Of a stretch of DNA of 64,000 nucleotides, positions 46,985 through 56,796 are shown piece after piece; positions within the stretch are counted from its first letter, which is position 1, and every line of letters starts with the position of its first letter. A model generated the notes under the pieces. It saw nothing but the letters and a program-made list of their open reading frames with translations, searched no databases and was not told the origin of the DNA. The position numbers were made by a program, and so were the translations under genes. The DNA comes from Rhodoglobus sp. (GTDB taxonomy: Bacteria; Actinomycetota; Actinomycetes; Actinomycetales; Microbacteriaceae), in NCBI GenBank assembly GCA_025464445.1, contig JAODLY010000034.1, positions 81,256-145,255 of the forward strand. Direction: 5' to 3'.

Positions 46985-48838
46985 CTACTCGACCGTGACG
47001 GACTTGGCGAGGTTGCGCGGCTGGTCCACATCGAGTCCCTTTGCCGCGGCGAGTTCCATCCCGAAGATGTGCAGCGGCACGACGGCCAGCAACGGCTCGA
47101 ACAGGGTGCCGGCGAGCGGGATCGGGATGACCTCGTCGGCGAAGGGCAGCACAGACGCATCCCCCTTCTCCGCGATCGCGATGACCCTGGCGCCTCGCGC
47201 CCTGATCTCCTGGATGTTGGAGACGACCTTCGGATGCAGCGAATCGGGGTCGCGGGGGCTCGGCACGACCACGAACACCACCTGGCCGGGCTCGATAAGT
47301 GCAATCGGGCCGTGCTTGAGTTCACCGGCCGCGAACCCCTCGGCGTGGATATATGCGAGCTCCTTGAGCTTGAGCGCGCCCTCTAGGGCGACGGGGTAAC
47401 CCACGTTGCGCCCGAGGAAGAGCACCGATTGGATGTCGGTCATCCAACGGGCGAGCTGGCCGATCTCGGCCTGCGACACCCGCAGCACTTCGGCGATCTT
47501 GTCGGGGACAGCCTGCAGCTCGACGACGTTCTCCCTGATGGCGTTGTCGGACAACGTTCCGCGCGCCTTTGCGAGGTGCAGGCCGATCAGGTAGAGCGCC
47601 GTCACCTGGGCGAGGAACGCCTTCGTGGAGGCCACGGCGACTTCGGGCCCCGCATGCGTGTAGACGACGGCGTGGGACTCGCGTGGGATTGTGGCCCCTT
47701 GGGTGTTGCACACCGAAAGCACGTGCGCCCCCGCCGCGGTCGCGTACTTCACGGCCATGAGGGTATCCATGGTCTCGCCGGACTGGCTGATCGAGATCAC
47801 GAGCGTGCGCGGCGTAATGATGGGGTTGCGGTAGCGGAACTCGTGTGACAGGTCGACATCGACCGGTACGCGGGCCCACTGCTCGATCGCGTACTTGCCG
47901 AGCATCCCCGCGTATGCGGCCGTCCCGCACGCGATGATCACGATGCGGTCGATGTCTTTCAGCGCATCGTCGCCTATCGGGGAAAGTTCGCCGAGGTTCA
48001 CGATGCCGTCGACGACGCGACCCAGGATCGTGTTGGCCACGGCTTCGGGCTCCTCACTGATCTCCTTCGCCATGAAGCTCGACCAGCCGCCCTTCTCCGA
48101 GGCGGATGCGTCCCAGGCGATCTCGAACTCCTCGGACTCGACCGTGTTGCCGAGGAAGTCGGTGACCTCTACCGAATCGGGGCGGATCGTGACGATCTGG
48201 TCCTGGCCGATCGCGACCGCGCGCTTGGTGAACTCCACGAATGCCGCGACGTCTGACCCCAGGAAGTTCTCGCCATCTCCCAGGCCGATCACGAGCGGGG
48301 AGTTGCGCCTGGCGCCGACGACTATCCCCGGCTGGTCTTCGTGCATGACAAGGAGCGTGAACGCGCCCTCGAGTCGTCCGACAACCCGGCGCAGCGACTC
48401 GGTGAGGTCCCCGGTCTTCTCGTACTCACGCCCGACGAGCAGCGCAGCGACCTCCGTGTCGGTCTCGCTCGTAAACGAGGCGCCGGTATCCGTGAGCTCC
48501 TTCTTGAGTTCGGAGAAGTTCTCGATGATGCCGTTGTGGATGAGGGCGAGCTTGCCGTCCGCCGAGAGGTGCGGATGCGCGTTGCGGTCGGTCGGACCAC
48601 CGTGGGTCGCCCAGCGCGTGTGCCCGATCCCCGTCGCACCGTTGCCAAGTGGCCGTTCGGCGAGATCGTCGACGAGCACCTGGAGCTTGCCCGCGCGTTT
48701 GCGGGTGCCCATGTGGCCGTCCTTGTCGATCACGGCCACCCCCGCGGAGTCGTAACCGCGGTATTCCAGGCGCTTGAGACCCCCGAGGAGTACCTCGAGA
48801 CTCTTGTTGTCACCGACGTAGCCCACGATTCCGCACAT
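46985..48838 (-). CDS. glmS: Glutamine-fructose-6-phosphate aminotransferase
   Basis: This 617-residue enzyme makes glucosamine 6-phosphate for cell-wall synthesis. The N-terminal glutaminase begins MCGIVGYVG, so Cys2 is the nucleophile and ATG 48838 must be the start; the longer frame to 48883 is rejected. Two SIS isomerase domains follow (ISISQSGETMDT; the C-terminus ends AKSVTVE). A TAAAAT hexamer lies 8 nt upstream and no ribosome-binding site is seen, so the mRNA is nearly leaderless. Confidence 0.97.
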   Translation of the reverse strand: MCGIVGYVGDNKSLEVLLGGLKRLEYRGYDSAGVAVIDKDGHMGTRKRAGKLQVLVDDLAERPLGNGATGIGHTRWATHGGPTDRNAHPHLSADGKLALIHNGIIENFSELKKELTDTGASFTSETDTEVAALLVGREYEKTGDLTESLRRVVGRLEGAFTLLVMHEDQPGIVVGARRNSPLVIGLGDGENFLGSDVAAFVEFTKRAVAIGQDQIVTIRPDSVEVTDFLGNTVESEEFEIAWDASASEKGGWSSFMAKEISEEPEAVANTILGRVVDGIVNLGELSPIGDDALKDIDRIVIIACGTAAYAGMLGKYAIEQWARVPVDVDLSHEFRYRNPIITPRTLVISISQSGETMDTLMAVKYATAAGAHVLSVCNTQGATIPRESHAVVYTHAGPEVAVASTKAFLAQVTALYLIGLHLAKARGTLSDNAIRENVVELQAVPDKIAEVLRVSQAEIGQLARWMTDIQSVLFLGRNVGYPVALEGALKLKELAYIHAEGFAAGELKHGPIALIEPGQVVFVVVPSPRDPDSLHPKVVSNIQEIRARGARVIAIAEKGDASVLPFADEVIPIPLAGTLFEPLLAVVPLHIFGMELAAAKGLDVDQPRNLAKSVTVE

Positions 48839-48912
48839 GAGAGATGATTTTACGGTACCGGCGAGACTGCATCGCCCGCGCACCCCTGTACGGCGCGGCT
48901 AGGCTCTAATCG

Positions 48913-49860
48913 ATGTCTGACCCGGAAGCCCAGAACGGGCACGTCTCACCGTTCCTCGAACTCGATCGCGACGACTGGGCCGCTCTCGCCCCGACGGTCA
49001 AGGCGCCGCTGAGCCAGACCGAGATTGCGGGATTGCGCGGCCTCGGCGACTCACTCGACCTCGTCGAAGTCGAGGAGGTGTACATCCCGCTGAGCAGGCT
49101 GCTGAGCCTGTACGCGGAGGGCGCGCAACAGCTGCACCGGGCCACAACGGCATTTCTCGGTGCCAGGTCGGCCCGCACGCCCTTCGTGATCGGGGTCGCC
49201 GGTTCCGTGGCCGTCGGCAAGTCGACCGTGTCGCGCCTGCTGCGTGAACTCCTGGCGCGATGGGAGGGGACGCCCAGGGTCGAGCTCATCACGACAGACG
49301 GGTTTCTCTTTCCCAACGCGGAGCTCGAACGGCGTGGCATCCTCGATCGCAAGGGATTTCCGGAGTCGTACGATCGGCGAGCCCTGCTGCGGTTCGTGAG
49401 CCTCATCAAGAGCGGCGCGCCGGTCGTTCGCTCCCCCTTCTACTCGCACCTCGCCTACGACATCGTGCCCGACGCGGAGATCGTGGTGAACGCGCCGGAC
49501 GTGCTCATCGTCGAGGGGCTCAATGTGCTGCAGCCGCCGGCGCCCGGCCGCCGGCTGGCAGTGAGCGACCTTTTCGATTTCACGATCTACGTGGATGCCC
49601 GCACCAGCGACATCGCCCGCTGGTACGAGGAGCGATTCCTCAGCTTGCAGCGCGGGGCGTTCGCGAGCCCGAAGTCGTACTTCCACCGTTACGCGTCCCT
49701 GAGCGAGGACGAGGCGCGAGCGAAAGCCAGGGAGATCTGGAGCAGCATCAACGAGCCGAACCTCGTGCAAAACATCCTGCCGACCCGGCCGCGGGCGTCT
49801 CTCGTGCTGCGCAAGGGCTCCAACCACGCCGTGTCGAGCGTGCTGCTGCGTAAGACTTAG
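48913..49860 (+). CDS. coaA: Pantothenate kinase type I
   Basis: This 315-residue kinase catalyses the first step of CoA synthesis. The P-loop [30 protein letters not shown] and the C-terminal [20 protein letters not shown] are typical. A TAGGCT -10 hexamer (48900-48905) 7 nt before ATG 48913 implies a leaderless mRNA. Its stop codon overlaps the convergent glmM stop. Confidence 0.97.
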   Translation: MSDPEAQNGHVSPFLELDRDDWAALAPTVKAPLSQTEIAGLRGLGDSLDLVEVEEVYIPLSRLLSLYAEGAQQLHRATTAFLGARSARTPFVIGVAGSVAVGKSTVSRLLRELLARWEGTPRVELITTDGFLFPNAELERRGILDRKGFPESYDRRALLRFVSLIKSGAPVVRSPFYSHLAYDIVPDAEIVVNAPDVLIVEGLNVLQPPAPGRRLAVSDLFDFTIYVDARTSDIARWYEERFLSLQRGAFASPKSYFHRYASLSEDEARAKAREIWSSINEPNLVQNILPTRPRASLVLRKGSNHAVSSVLLRKT

Positions 49861-51230
49861 GCTGTCGCGTTCGCGCCCAGTCGCTCGCGCACGATCTCGG
49901 CGAGTTGCTGCGCCATGCTGTCGGCCACATCCTGGTGCTCGGCCTCGACCATCACCCGAACCATTGGCTCCGTGCCCGAGGGTCGTAGAAGCACTCTTCC
50001 GCTGTCGCCGAGTTCGGCCTCGGCGTCGATGACCGCCCGCGCGATGACCTCGTCGGAGGCGAGCGAGTGATGGTCGACATCCCTGACATTCACGAGCACC
50101 TGCGGGTAAACCGTCATGACCGATGCGAGTTCGGCGAGGGACTTGCCGCTGCGGGCCATCTCCGAGACGATGTGCAATCCGGTGAGGATGCCGTCCCCGG
50201 TCGTCGCATACTTCGTCATGATCACGTGGCCCGACTGCTCCCCGCCGAGGGACAGCGCGTGTTCGCCGAGAGCCTCGAGCACGTAGCGGTCACCGACTGC
50301 GGTCTCGAGCATCCTGATGTCGTGGGCGGCCATCGCACGCCTCAGGCCGAGGTTGCTCATGACCGTCGCCACGAGGGTCCGGTCGGTGAGCACGCCGCGT
50401 TCGGCCATCGAGACGGCCAGGATCGCCATGATCTGGTCCCCGTCGACCACATTGCCGGCCGCGTCGATCGCGAGGCACCTGTCCGCGTCACCGTCGTGGG
50501 CGATGCCGACGTCGGCACCGTGCTCGAGCACGGCCGCCGCCAGGGTGTCGAGGTGGGTGGATCCGACCCCGTCATTGATGTTGATGCCGTCGGGGTCCGC
50601 GCCGATCACGGTCACTCGCGCGCCGGCATCCGTGAACACCTGGGGAGAGATGCCCGCCGCGGCGCCGTTGGCGCAGTCGATGACGACGTGCACCCCGTCA
50701 AGGCGATGCGGCAGCGTGGAGAGCAGGTGCACGACATACCTGTCCTCTGCGTCGGCGAAACGCCGGATGCGCCCGACATCGCCTCCCTTAGGGGCGAGCT
50801 TGGGCGCCGCGAGTGCGGTCTCGATGCGGTCCTCGACTTCGTCGGGAAGTTTCGTACCGCCGGAGGCGAAGAACTTGATCCCGTTGTCAGGCGCAGGGTT
50901 GTGCGATGCCGAGATCATGACGCCGAGGTCGGCTTTGAAGTCCCCCACGAGAAAGGCCAGGGCCGGAGTGGGCACCACTCCCGCGTCGAACACGTCGACA
51001 CCGGAACTCGCCAACCCGGCAGTCACGGCCGAGGACAGGAACTCCCCCGAGATCCTGGGGTCGCGTGCGACAACCGCGATCGGGCGACGGCCGGAGGCTC
51101 GCCGGCCGTCTGCCACCCTGCCCTTGCCGAGCACGACGGCAGCCGCCTGGGCGAGCCCGAGGGCAAGGTCGACGGTCAGGTCGCCGTTGGCGAGCCCGCG
51201 AACACCGTCCGTGCCAAAGAGTCGAGGCAT
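49857..51230 (-). CDS. glmM: Phosphoglucosamine mutase
   Basis: This 457-residue enzyme converts glucosamine 6-phosphate to the 1-phosphate. The phosphorylated Ser109 is in [16 protein letters not shown], and the metal loop is DGDADRC. ATG 51230 matches the conserved [12 protein letters not shown]; longer frames to 51326 are rejected. It follows rpsI by 19 nt and is separated from glmS by the inverted coaA gene. Confidence 0.97.
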   Translation of the reverse strand: MPRLFGTDGVRGLANGDLTVDLALGLAQAAAVVLGKGRVADGRRASGRRPIAVVARDPRISGEFLSSAVTAGLASSGVDVFDAGVVPTPALAFLVGDFKADLGVMISASHNPAPDNGIKFFASGGTKLPDEVEDRIETALAAPKLAPKGGDVGRIRRFADAEDRYVVHLLSTLPHRLDGVHVVIDCANGAAAGISPQVFTDAGARVTVIGADPDGININDGVGSTHLDTLAAAVLEHGADVGIAHDGDADRCLAIDAAGNVVDGDQIMAILAVSMAERGVLTDRTLVATVMSNLGLRRAMAAHDIRMLETAVGDRYVLEALGEHALSLGGEQSGHVIMTKYATTGDGILTGLHIVSEMARSGKSLAELASVMTVYPQVLVNVRDVDHHSLASDEVIARAVIDAEAELGDSGRVLLRPSGTEPMVRVMVEAEHQDVADSMAQQLAEIVRERLGANATA

Positions 51231-51249
51231 CGAGTACTGCGAAGCCGCT

Positions 51250-51777
51250 TTAGCGCTTCGAGAACTGCGGAGCCTTACGCGCCTTCTTGAGACCGGCCTT
51301 CTTGCGCTCCTTGACCCGGGGGTCACGGCTGAGGAATCCGGCCTTCTTCAGCGCGGGGCGGTTGTTCTCCTCGTCGATCTGGTTGAGCGAACGGGCGATG
51401 CCCAGGCGCAGCGCACCGGCCTGGCCGGAGGGGCCACCACCGGTGATGCGGGCGATCACGTCGTAGCTGCCGAGCAGGTCGAGGATCTTGAAGGGATCGT
51501 TGATGAGCTGCTGGTGCAGCTTGTTGGGGAAGTATTCGGCGAGCTCACGGCCGTTGACGGTGATGGTGCCGCCGCCCGGGATGAGACGCACCCGAGCGAT
51601 CGCCTGCTTGCGGCGACCCACCGCCGCCCCTGGGACGTTCATGACCGCGCGAGGTGCCTTGGGGGCCGCCTCCGCCGGGGTCTCTGTGGAGTAGCCCTCT
51701 GCCGGGGTCTCTGTGGTGTAGCTCTCCGGAGCGGACACCTCGGTGTCGATGTCGGCGGAGTCTTCGATCTTGGCCAA
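51250..51777 (-). CDS. rpsI: 30S ribosomal protein S9 with N-terminal extension
   Basis: The S9 core starts near residue 50 ([12 protein letters not shown]) and ends in the tRNA-contacting KAPQFSKR. About 48 acidic residues precede it, with a duplicated block (YTTETPAEG and YSTETPAEA). The TTG start at 51777 has AAGGA 6 nt upstream. It is cotranscribed with rplM. Confidence 0.97.
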   Translation of the reverse strand: MAKIEDSADIDTEVSAPESYTTETPAEGYSTETPAEAAPKAPRAVMNVPGAAVGRRKQAIARVRLIPGGGTITVNGRELAEYFPNKLHQQLINDPFKILDLLGSYDVIARITGGGPSGQAGALRLGIARSLNQIDEENNRPALKKAGFLSRDPRVKERKKAGLKKARKAPQFSKR

Positions 51778-51815
51778 TGTAAGTCCTTAGTTTCTCAGCG
51801 TGTGAGCAGCGTTAG

Positions 51816-52262
51816 CTACTGTGCGACCTGGGTGAGGGTGTACGGCTTGGGCTGCTGCGCCGCGTGCGGGTGCTCTGCGCCCGCGTAGACCTTGAGCTTG
51901 GTCAGCTGGGCACGGCCGATCGAGTTCTTGGGGAGCATTCCGCGCACAGCCTTCTCGACGGCGCGGGTCGGGTGCTTCTCGAGCTGCTCGGCGTACGTGC
52001 TGGCCGAGAGACCGCCCGGGTAGCCGGAGTGGCGGTAGTAGAGCTTTTGGGCCAGCTTGGCGCCGGTGAGGGCGACCTTCTCCGCGTTGATGACGATGAC
52101 GAAATCGCCCATGTCCATGTGCGGGGCGAACGTCGCCTTGTGCTTGCCACGGAGCAGGACTGCGACATGGCTGGCCAGGCGGCCGAGCACGATGTCGGTC
52201 GCGTCGATGATTACCCAGTCGCGCTGGACGTCTTCGGGCTTCGGTGAATAGGTACGCGTCAC
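51816..52262 (-). CDS. rplM: 50S ribosomal protein L13
   Basis: This 148-residue protein shows the full L13 pattern ([37 protein letters not shown]). The GTG start at 52262 has AGAAG some way upstream. It lies 38 nt before rpsI, and a hairpin lies in its leader. Confidence 0.97.
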   Translation of the reverse strand: MTRTYSPKPEDVQRDWVIIDATDIVLGRLASHVAVLLRGKHKATFAPHMDMGDFVIVINAEKVALTGAKLAQKLYYRHSGYPGGLSASTYAEQLEKHPTRAVEKAVRGMLPKNSIGRAQLTKLKVYAGAEHPHAAQQPKPYTLTQVAQ

Positions 52263-52320
52263 AGTAGTGCTGCTTTCTTCTGATCGATTGAGGAGTTCGT
52301 GAATCCCGCTCCGGCGGCGA

Positions 52321-52345
52321 GTTCCTTCGGCGATGCCGAGGGAAC
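52321..52345 (-). other. Hairpin in rplM leader
   Basis: An 11-bp inverted repeat with one mismatch (GTTCCCTCGGC and GCCGAAGGAAC) and a 3-nt loop lies about 60 nt before rplM. It could be an autoregulatory leader structure; no T-run follows. Confidence 0.35.
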
Positions 52346-52426
52346 GCGCCCAGTGGAGGGCTCATGATCGGGTGCTTAGGCTCCGGGGAGCGCAGGCACC
52401 AAGGGTCAACTGTAGGCGATGAGCGA

Positions 52427-53350
52427 CTACTCGGTCAAATGAGCGCCGCCGGCATCACGGCGGGCGCGGGTCTGCTCAGCCCGGGCGGCGAGGCCCGCGG
52501 CATCCGGATAGCCGACTTCGACCAGCGTCAGCCCGGCGGCTGGCATGACCTTGAACTCGCTCGTGCGCCGCGATTCGTCCCGGATGCCGGCCAACCGGTC
52601 GACCGCCAGCTTCCCCTGCCCGACCGAGACGGTAGCCCCCACGAGGGCCCTGACCATCGAGTGGCAGAACGCGTCGGCCTGCAATCGCGCCACGAGCACT
52701 CCCGTGGAATCGCGCCCCCAGGCGAACTCCTGCAGTTCGCGGATCGTCGTTGCTCCGGGCCGCGGGCGGCAATAGGCCGCCCAGTCGTGCAGGCCGAGCA
52801 ACTGCAGCGCTGCGCTGTTCATCGCCTCGAGGTCGAGGGTGGCGGGGTACCAGACGGTGTGGCCGCGCAGCAGCGGATTGCGCTGCGCCCCGGCATCCGC
52901 GAGACGATATTCGTAGCGCCGCCAGGTCGGTGAGAACCGCGCATCGAACCCGGGCGGTGCGACGGCGACACGGGACACGTAGACGTCGCTCTTGAGCCCG
53001 GCGATGCCGTTGATTCGCTTTGCGAGCGCTGGGCCCACGCTCGTGGTGCTCGGCTCCACGGCGGACGCTCCGCGCCCGTGCGGCGCCGCGAGATGCCTGA
53101 GCTGGGGCGACGTGAGATCGAGGTGCGCCACCTGGCCGGTCGCGTGCACACCGGCATCCGTTCGCCCTGCGACAGTGAGGATGGGAGTTTCGCCGTGCCG
53201 GCGGAAGATCGTCGCGAGCGCGCCCTCGAGCTCGCCCTGCACCGTGCGGATGCCCGGCTGCTTCGCCCAGCCCTGGAAGTTCGTGCCGTCGTAGGCGATA
53301 TCCAGCCGCAGCCGGGTCAGGTCCTCCGGGGTTTCCAACGGCTCGGCCAC
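52427..53350 (-). CDS. truA: tRNA pseudouridine(38-40) synthase TruA
   Basis: This 307-residue enzyme has the catalytic Asp in GRTDAGVHATGQV. It is longer than the roughly 260-residue enterobacterial form, with an insertion around residues 80-110. A TACAAT -10 hexamer (53357-53362) 6 nt before GTG 53350 implies a leaderless mRNA. It usually follows rplQ in actinobacteria, but a 3-kb insert separates them here. Confidence 0.95.
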   Translation of the reverse strand: MAEPLETPEDLTRLRLDIAYDGTNFQGWAKQPGIRTVQGELEGALATIFRRHGETPILTVAGRTDAGVHATGQVAHLDLTSPQLRHLAAPHGRGASAVEPSTTSVGPALAKRINGIAGLKSDVYVSRVAVAPPGFDARFSPTWRRYEYRLADAGAQRNPLLRGHTVWYPATLDLEAMNSAALQLLGLHDWAAYCRPRPGATTIRELQEFAWGRDSTGVLVARLQADAFCHSMVRALVGATVSVGQGKLAVDRLAGIRDESRRTSEFKVMPAAGLTLVEVGYPDAAGLAARAEQTRARRDAGGAHLTE

Positions 53351-53367
53351 TGTGCGATTGTAGGCGA

Positions 53368-54408
53368 ATGCACCTCCCCGAGGGATTCCCCGTCGCCCCG
53401 CAACTCGCGAAAGCCGTCGATTCGGTGCCCGACGCGGTGGGCCTCAGCTACGAGCCGAAGTGGGACGGCTTCCGCGCGATCGCGTACGTCGACGGTGACG
53501 ACATCGAACTGGACAGCCGCGGCGCCAAGCCCCTCACCCGCTACTTTCCCGAACTCGTCGCCGAGTTCGCACGGCAGCTGTCCGTCTCGTGCGTGCTCGA
53601 TGGGGAGATCGTCGTGCGCCAGGGTGTTGCCGGCGGCGAGCGCCTCGACTGGGAGGCGCTGTCCCAGCGCATCCACCCAGCCGAGAGCCGCATCGCCAGG
53701 CTCGCCGCAGAGACGCCAGCCGCCTTCGTCGCGTTCGACCTGCTCTACGTGGATGGGCGCTCGCTGCTGGCGGAGCCGTTCGAGTCCAGGCGGGCGGCAC
53801 TCGAGTCCCTCTTCGCGAGCCTCGAGGCCCCGCTGCACCTCACGCAAGTGACCCGGGATGCCGCGCTCGCCCGGCACTGGCTCGACGAGTTCGAAGGCGC
53901 CGGCCTCGACGGCGTCGTCGCCAAACCCCTCGCGCTTGCCTATGCGCCGAACAAACGCGTGATGTACAAGACCAAACACAAGCGGACAGCGGATGTCGTC
54001 GCGCTCGGCTACCGCATCCACAAGTCCGGCAGCGGGGTGGGCTCGCTTCTCGTCGGCCTGTACGGCGCGGACGGTGAGTTGCGGAACGTGGGTGGTGTCT
54101 CCGCCTTCTCGGATGCCCGCCGCCAGTCGCTCGTCGCCGAACTCGAGCCGCTCGTGGCGCGCGACGACAGCGGAAACGCTGTCACGGGCGAGACGGACCG
54201 CAGCCGTTTCTCCGCGGGCAAGGATGTCTCGTTCGTGCGCCTGCGCCCCGAGCGCGTGCTCGAGGTGCGTTACGACCAGATGGAGGGCAACCGCTTCAGG
54301 CACACAGTGCAGTTCGAACGGTGGCGTCCCGACCGCGACGCGCGCTCCTGCAGCTACGAGCAACTGGAGCGGCCCCTCGCGTACGACCTGGCGGACGTGC
54401 TCGCCTAG
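53368..54408 (+). CDS. ligC: ATP-dependent DNA ligase, LigC type
   Basis: This 346-residue ligase has the nucleotidyl-accepting Lys31 in YEPKWDGFRA, motif III (FVAFDLLYVDG), motif IV (GLDGVVAKPL) and motif V (YKTKHKRTADVV), then an OB-fold domain. LigC-type enzymes work with stand-alone primase-polymerases in gap repair in mycobacteria. It is divergent from truA and convergent with the polymerase gene downstream. Confidence 0.93.
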   Translation: MHLPEGFPVAPQLAKAVDSVPDAVGLSYEPKWDGFRAIAYVDGDDIELDSRGAKPLTRYFPELVAEFARQLSVSCVLDGEIVVRQGVAGGERLDWEALSQRIHPAESRIARLAAETPAAFVAFDLLYVDGRSLLAEPFESRRAALESLFASLEAPLHLTQVTRDAALARHWLDEFEGAGLDGVVAKPLALAYAPNKRVMYKTKHKRTADVVALGYRIHKSGSGVGSLLVGLYGADGELRNVGGVSAFSDARRQSLVAELEPLVARDDSGNAVTGETDRSRFSAGKDVSFVRLRPERVLEVRYDQMEGNRFRHTVQFERWRPDRDARSCSYEQLERPLAYDLADVLA

Positions 54409-54518
54409 CTGAACTCCCGGGGCCTGCCGTCGCCTGCGTTGCCCGGGCCAGCGGGGGCGCGGGGTGGCGTTGCCGCCGCCGCGTCGTTGCCGCCATCGGC
54501 CCGGGCGCGGGATGGCGC

Positions 54519-54574
54519 CGAGAAGCCAGTTGCTGCGTCATTACCGCCGCTAGCGCGCAACAACTGGATTCTCG
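54519..54574. repeat. Inverted repeat in ligC/polymerase convergent gap
   Basis: Arms of 19 bp (54519-54537 and 54556-54574) match at 17 positions around an 18-nt centre. The 239-nt gap also holds two diverged copies of a GCGTC(G/A)TT(G/A)CCGCC motif (54481 and 54536). No gene can be supported in it. Confidence 0.6.
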
Positions 54575-54647
54575 AGGCACGTTCACGCGGGCCGGGGTTG
54601 GCAAACGAGGGCCGGAGCAACCGCCAGACCGGCGCGCCCGCGGGCCG

Positions 54648-55670
54648 CTAGCCCGGCTTCTTCGCGCGACTTGGCTGCACGCGCGGCGGCTCCCCGGGCA
54701 TCTTGGGATAGTCAGGCGGAAACGGCAGCTCGCCCAGCCCGTTGGCAAGGTCGCGCTCCCACCATTGGAGCAGCACGTCGAGCGTTCCCGGATTGTCCGC
54801 GAAGTGCTCCCAAGGGTCCCCGACAGTTGCGAGACGGGTGGGCACGGTCAGCACGGTGAAGTCGAGCGGGTTCGCCGTGTCGAGTTCCTTCCATTCGAGC
54901 GGGGTGGACACTGTCGCCGTCGGCAGCGGACGCGGGCTGTAGGCGCCGGCCATCGTGCGGTCACGCGCCGCCTGGTTGAAGTCGGCGAAGATGCGCCGCC
55001 CACGCTCCTCCTTCCACCACGCCGTCGTGACACCCTCAGGCAGGCGGCGTTCGAGCTCGCGCGCGGCGGCGATTACCGCGTGGCGCACCACGAGAAACTC
55101 GTGATCGGGCCGGATCGGCGCGAACACGTGGAGTCCGCGGTTGCCCGACGTCTTGACGTAGGGGCGCAGGCCGGCCTCGGCCAGCACGTCGTGCAGCGCG
55201 ATGGCGGCGGCCGCGGCATCCGCGAAGTCCGTTCCCGGCTGGGGATCGAGGTCGATGCGCAACTGGTCGGGATTGTCGAGGTTGGCGGTCACGACCGGCC
55301 AGGGGTGGAAGGTCACGGTATTCATCTGCACGGCCCAGACGGCAGCCGCCGGCTCGTCGATGACCAGTTGCGGATGCGAGCGCGCACTCGGGTAGACGAC
55401 GAAGACGCTGCGGATGAAGTCGGGAGCGCCCTTTGGCGGGTTCTTGGAGAAGAACTGCTCGCCGTCGATGCCGTCCGGAAAGCGCTGCAGCGAGACCGGA
55501 CGGTCGCCGTTCGCCCGCACAAAGGCGTCGCCGACCGCGACGATGTACTCGGCCAGCTGCAGCTTGGTGATTCCAGCCTGCGGCCACAGCACCCGGGAAG
55601 GGCTCGAAATGCGCACCTCTCGCTCCCCGTCGGGACCGGGCACGGTGAGGGTGACAGCTTCGCTGGCCAT
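54648..55670 (-). CDS. Stand-alone LigD-type primase-polymerase domain protein
   Basis: This 340-residue archaeo-eukaryotic primase-superfamily polymerase shows the catalytic LRIDLDPQPGTDF and SGNRGLHVFAPI. It has no ligase or nuclease domain and corresponds to mycobacterial Prim-PolC, a partner of LigC in gap filling. A TAGATT -10 hexamer (55677-55682) 6 nt before ATG 55670 favours that start over ATG 55676. Confidence 0.9.
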   Translation of the reverse strand: MASEAVTLTVPGPDGEREVRISSPSRVLWPQAGITKLQLAEYIVAVGDAFVRANGDRPVSLQRFPDGIDGEQFFSKNPPKGAPDFIRSVFVVYPSARSHPQLVIDEPAAAVWAVQMNTVTFHPWPVVTANLDNPDQLRIDLDPQPGTDFADAAAAAIALHDVLAEAGLRPYVKTSGNRGLHVFAPIRPDHEFLVVRHAVIAAARELERRLPEGVTTAWWKEERGRRIFADFNQAARDRTMAGAYSPRPLPTATVSTPLEWKELDTANPLDFTVLTVPTRLATVGDPWEHFADNPGTLDVLLQWWERDLANGLGELPFPPDYPKMPGEPPRVQPSRAKKPG

Positions 55671-55710
55671 GCCCATAATCTACGCTGCCGGCGGCCCGAC
55701 CGGTCCGGCC

Positions 55711-56742
55711 TCAGTACACCTGCGTGAAGGCCATGCTCCGGTTCGACTCCGTGAAACCGAGGCCGGTATAGAGCCCAAGCGCACCGGTCGGGCTCTCCGC
55801 GTCGACGTCGAGCACCGCCCGATCGAGCCCGGCCGCGGCGACGGCGCGCAGGCTGTTCGTGATGAGCGCGGACGCTATGCCGCGCTTGCGCCACGCGCGG
55901 GGCACCCCGACGAGGTCGATGTATGCCGAACTGAAGCCCTGGCCCGGCCAGTCCTCCTCATTCACGGACACCATCACGAGGCCGGCAACCTCCTCAGCGC
56001 CCGCCGCGTTAGTGCCGATGGCGATGGACGAGAGGTCATCCCTGGATACCTCCCGGCTGACCATGGAGTCCCACTGCTCTTCACTGGCCGGTTGGCTGCC
56101 CCAGTGGTCCCTGAACGCGTCGTCACGAGCGGCGTGCGTCGCGCGCGACCACTCGGGCGCAAAAGATTCGATCCGCACCTCGGGGTCGGCGGCGACGCTC
56201 GCGATGGGCTCGGCAAGGTCGCGCCTGAGCTCGAGGAAGTACCTCGCCACCGAGAACCCGGCGTGCTCGAGGAGGTCCACGGTTTCGACCGCACGCTCCG
56301 GCACGAATGCCATGAGCCAGCCGGGCAGGGTCTTGTCGGATGCCGCGAGCTGTTGCATCCCGCGCCCCTTCTGCCACCCGAACAGTCGTCGCCCGATGCC
56401 GAGCCCGCGCGAAGCCGGACGCACGCCGCCCACGAGTATCGACCGCACGAGCGAGTCCTGGCCGGGCGGCACTATGGCCAGCCCCCAGCCGAGCACCGTG
56501 CCGTCAGCGTCGAGCGCGAGAATCGTATCCGTCGCGATGTCGACGTAGCTGTGGGAGAAGTCGTCCGCCACCTCTTCGCGGGGCGTCACGTAGTGCGGAT
56601 GGTCGCGCGCCCCGATCTCCCGCTCGCAGTCGACAATCGCGTCGATGTCCGCCGTCGTCGCGTGCCGCCAGGTGATATCGGCGGTGTCAGCGGGCAGATC
56701 AAGCAGTCGTGGCGCGTCAACGCGACGGCTGAGGGGAATCAC
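55711..56742 (-). CDS. Tandem GNAT acetyltransferase
   Basis: This 343-residue protein has two GNAT domains. Acetyl-CoA loops are visible in both (ASRGLGIGRRLF; AWRKRGIASALI). Tandem GNAT layout occurs in mycothiol synthase MshD, but I cannot assign that role. A TACTGT -10 hexamer (56750-56755) 7 nt before GTG 56742 implies a leaderless mRNA just after the rplQ terminator. Confidence 0.85.
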   Translation of the reverse strand: MIPLSRRVDAPRLLDLPADTADITWRHATTADIDAIVDCEREIGARDHPHYVTPREEVADDFSHSYVDIATDTILALDADGTVLGWGLAIVPPGQDSLVRSILVGGVRPASRGLGIGRRLFGWQKGRGMQQLAASDKTLPGWLMAFVPERAVETVDLLEHAGFSVARYFLELRRDLAEPIASVAADPEVRIESFAPEWSRATHAARDDAFRDHWGSQPASEEQWDSMVSREVSRDDLSSIAIGTNAAGAEEVAGLVMVSVNEEDWPGQGFSSAYIDLVGVPRAWRKRGIASALITNSLRAVAAAGLDRAVLDVDAESPTGALGLYTGLGFTESNRSMAFTQVY

Positions 56743-56754
56743 GGGTTAAACAGT

Positions 56755-56781
56755 AAGACCCCGCCCACCGGGCGGGGTCTT
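56755..56781 (-). terminator. Terminator of ribosomal protein operon after rplQ
   Basis: A perfect stem (AAGACCCCGCC arms) around the GC-rich centre lies 16 nt after the rplQ stop and ends in TT. It closes the infA-to-rplQ transcript and may work in both directions. Confidence 0.88.
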
Positions 56782-56796
56782 ACGAGTGTGTAACGG

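Noticed and set aside
54439..54651. 70-codon plus-strand ORF with repeated ASLPP motif
   Set aside because: The repetition comes from the DNA repeat in this gap. There is no ribosome-binding site and no known family.
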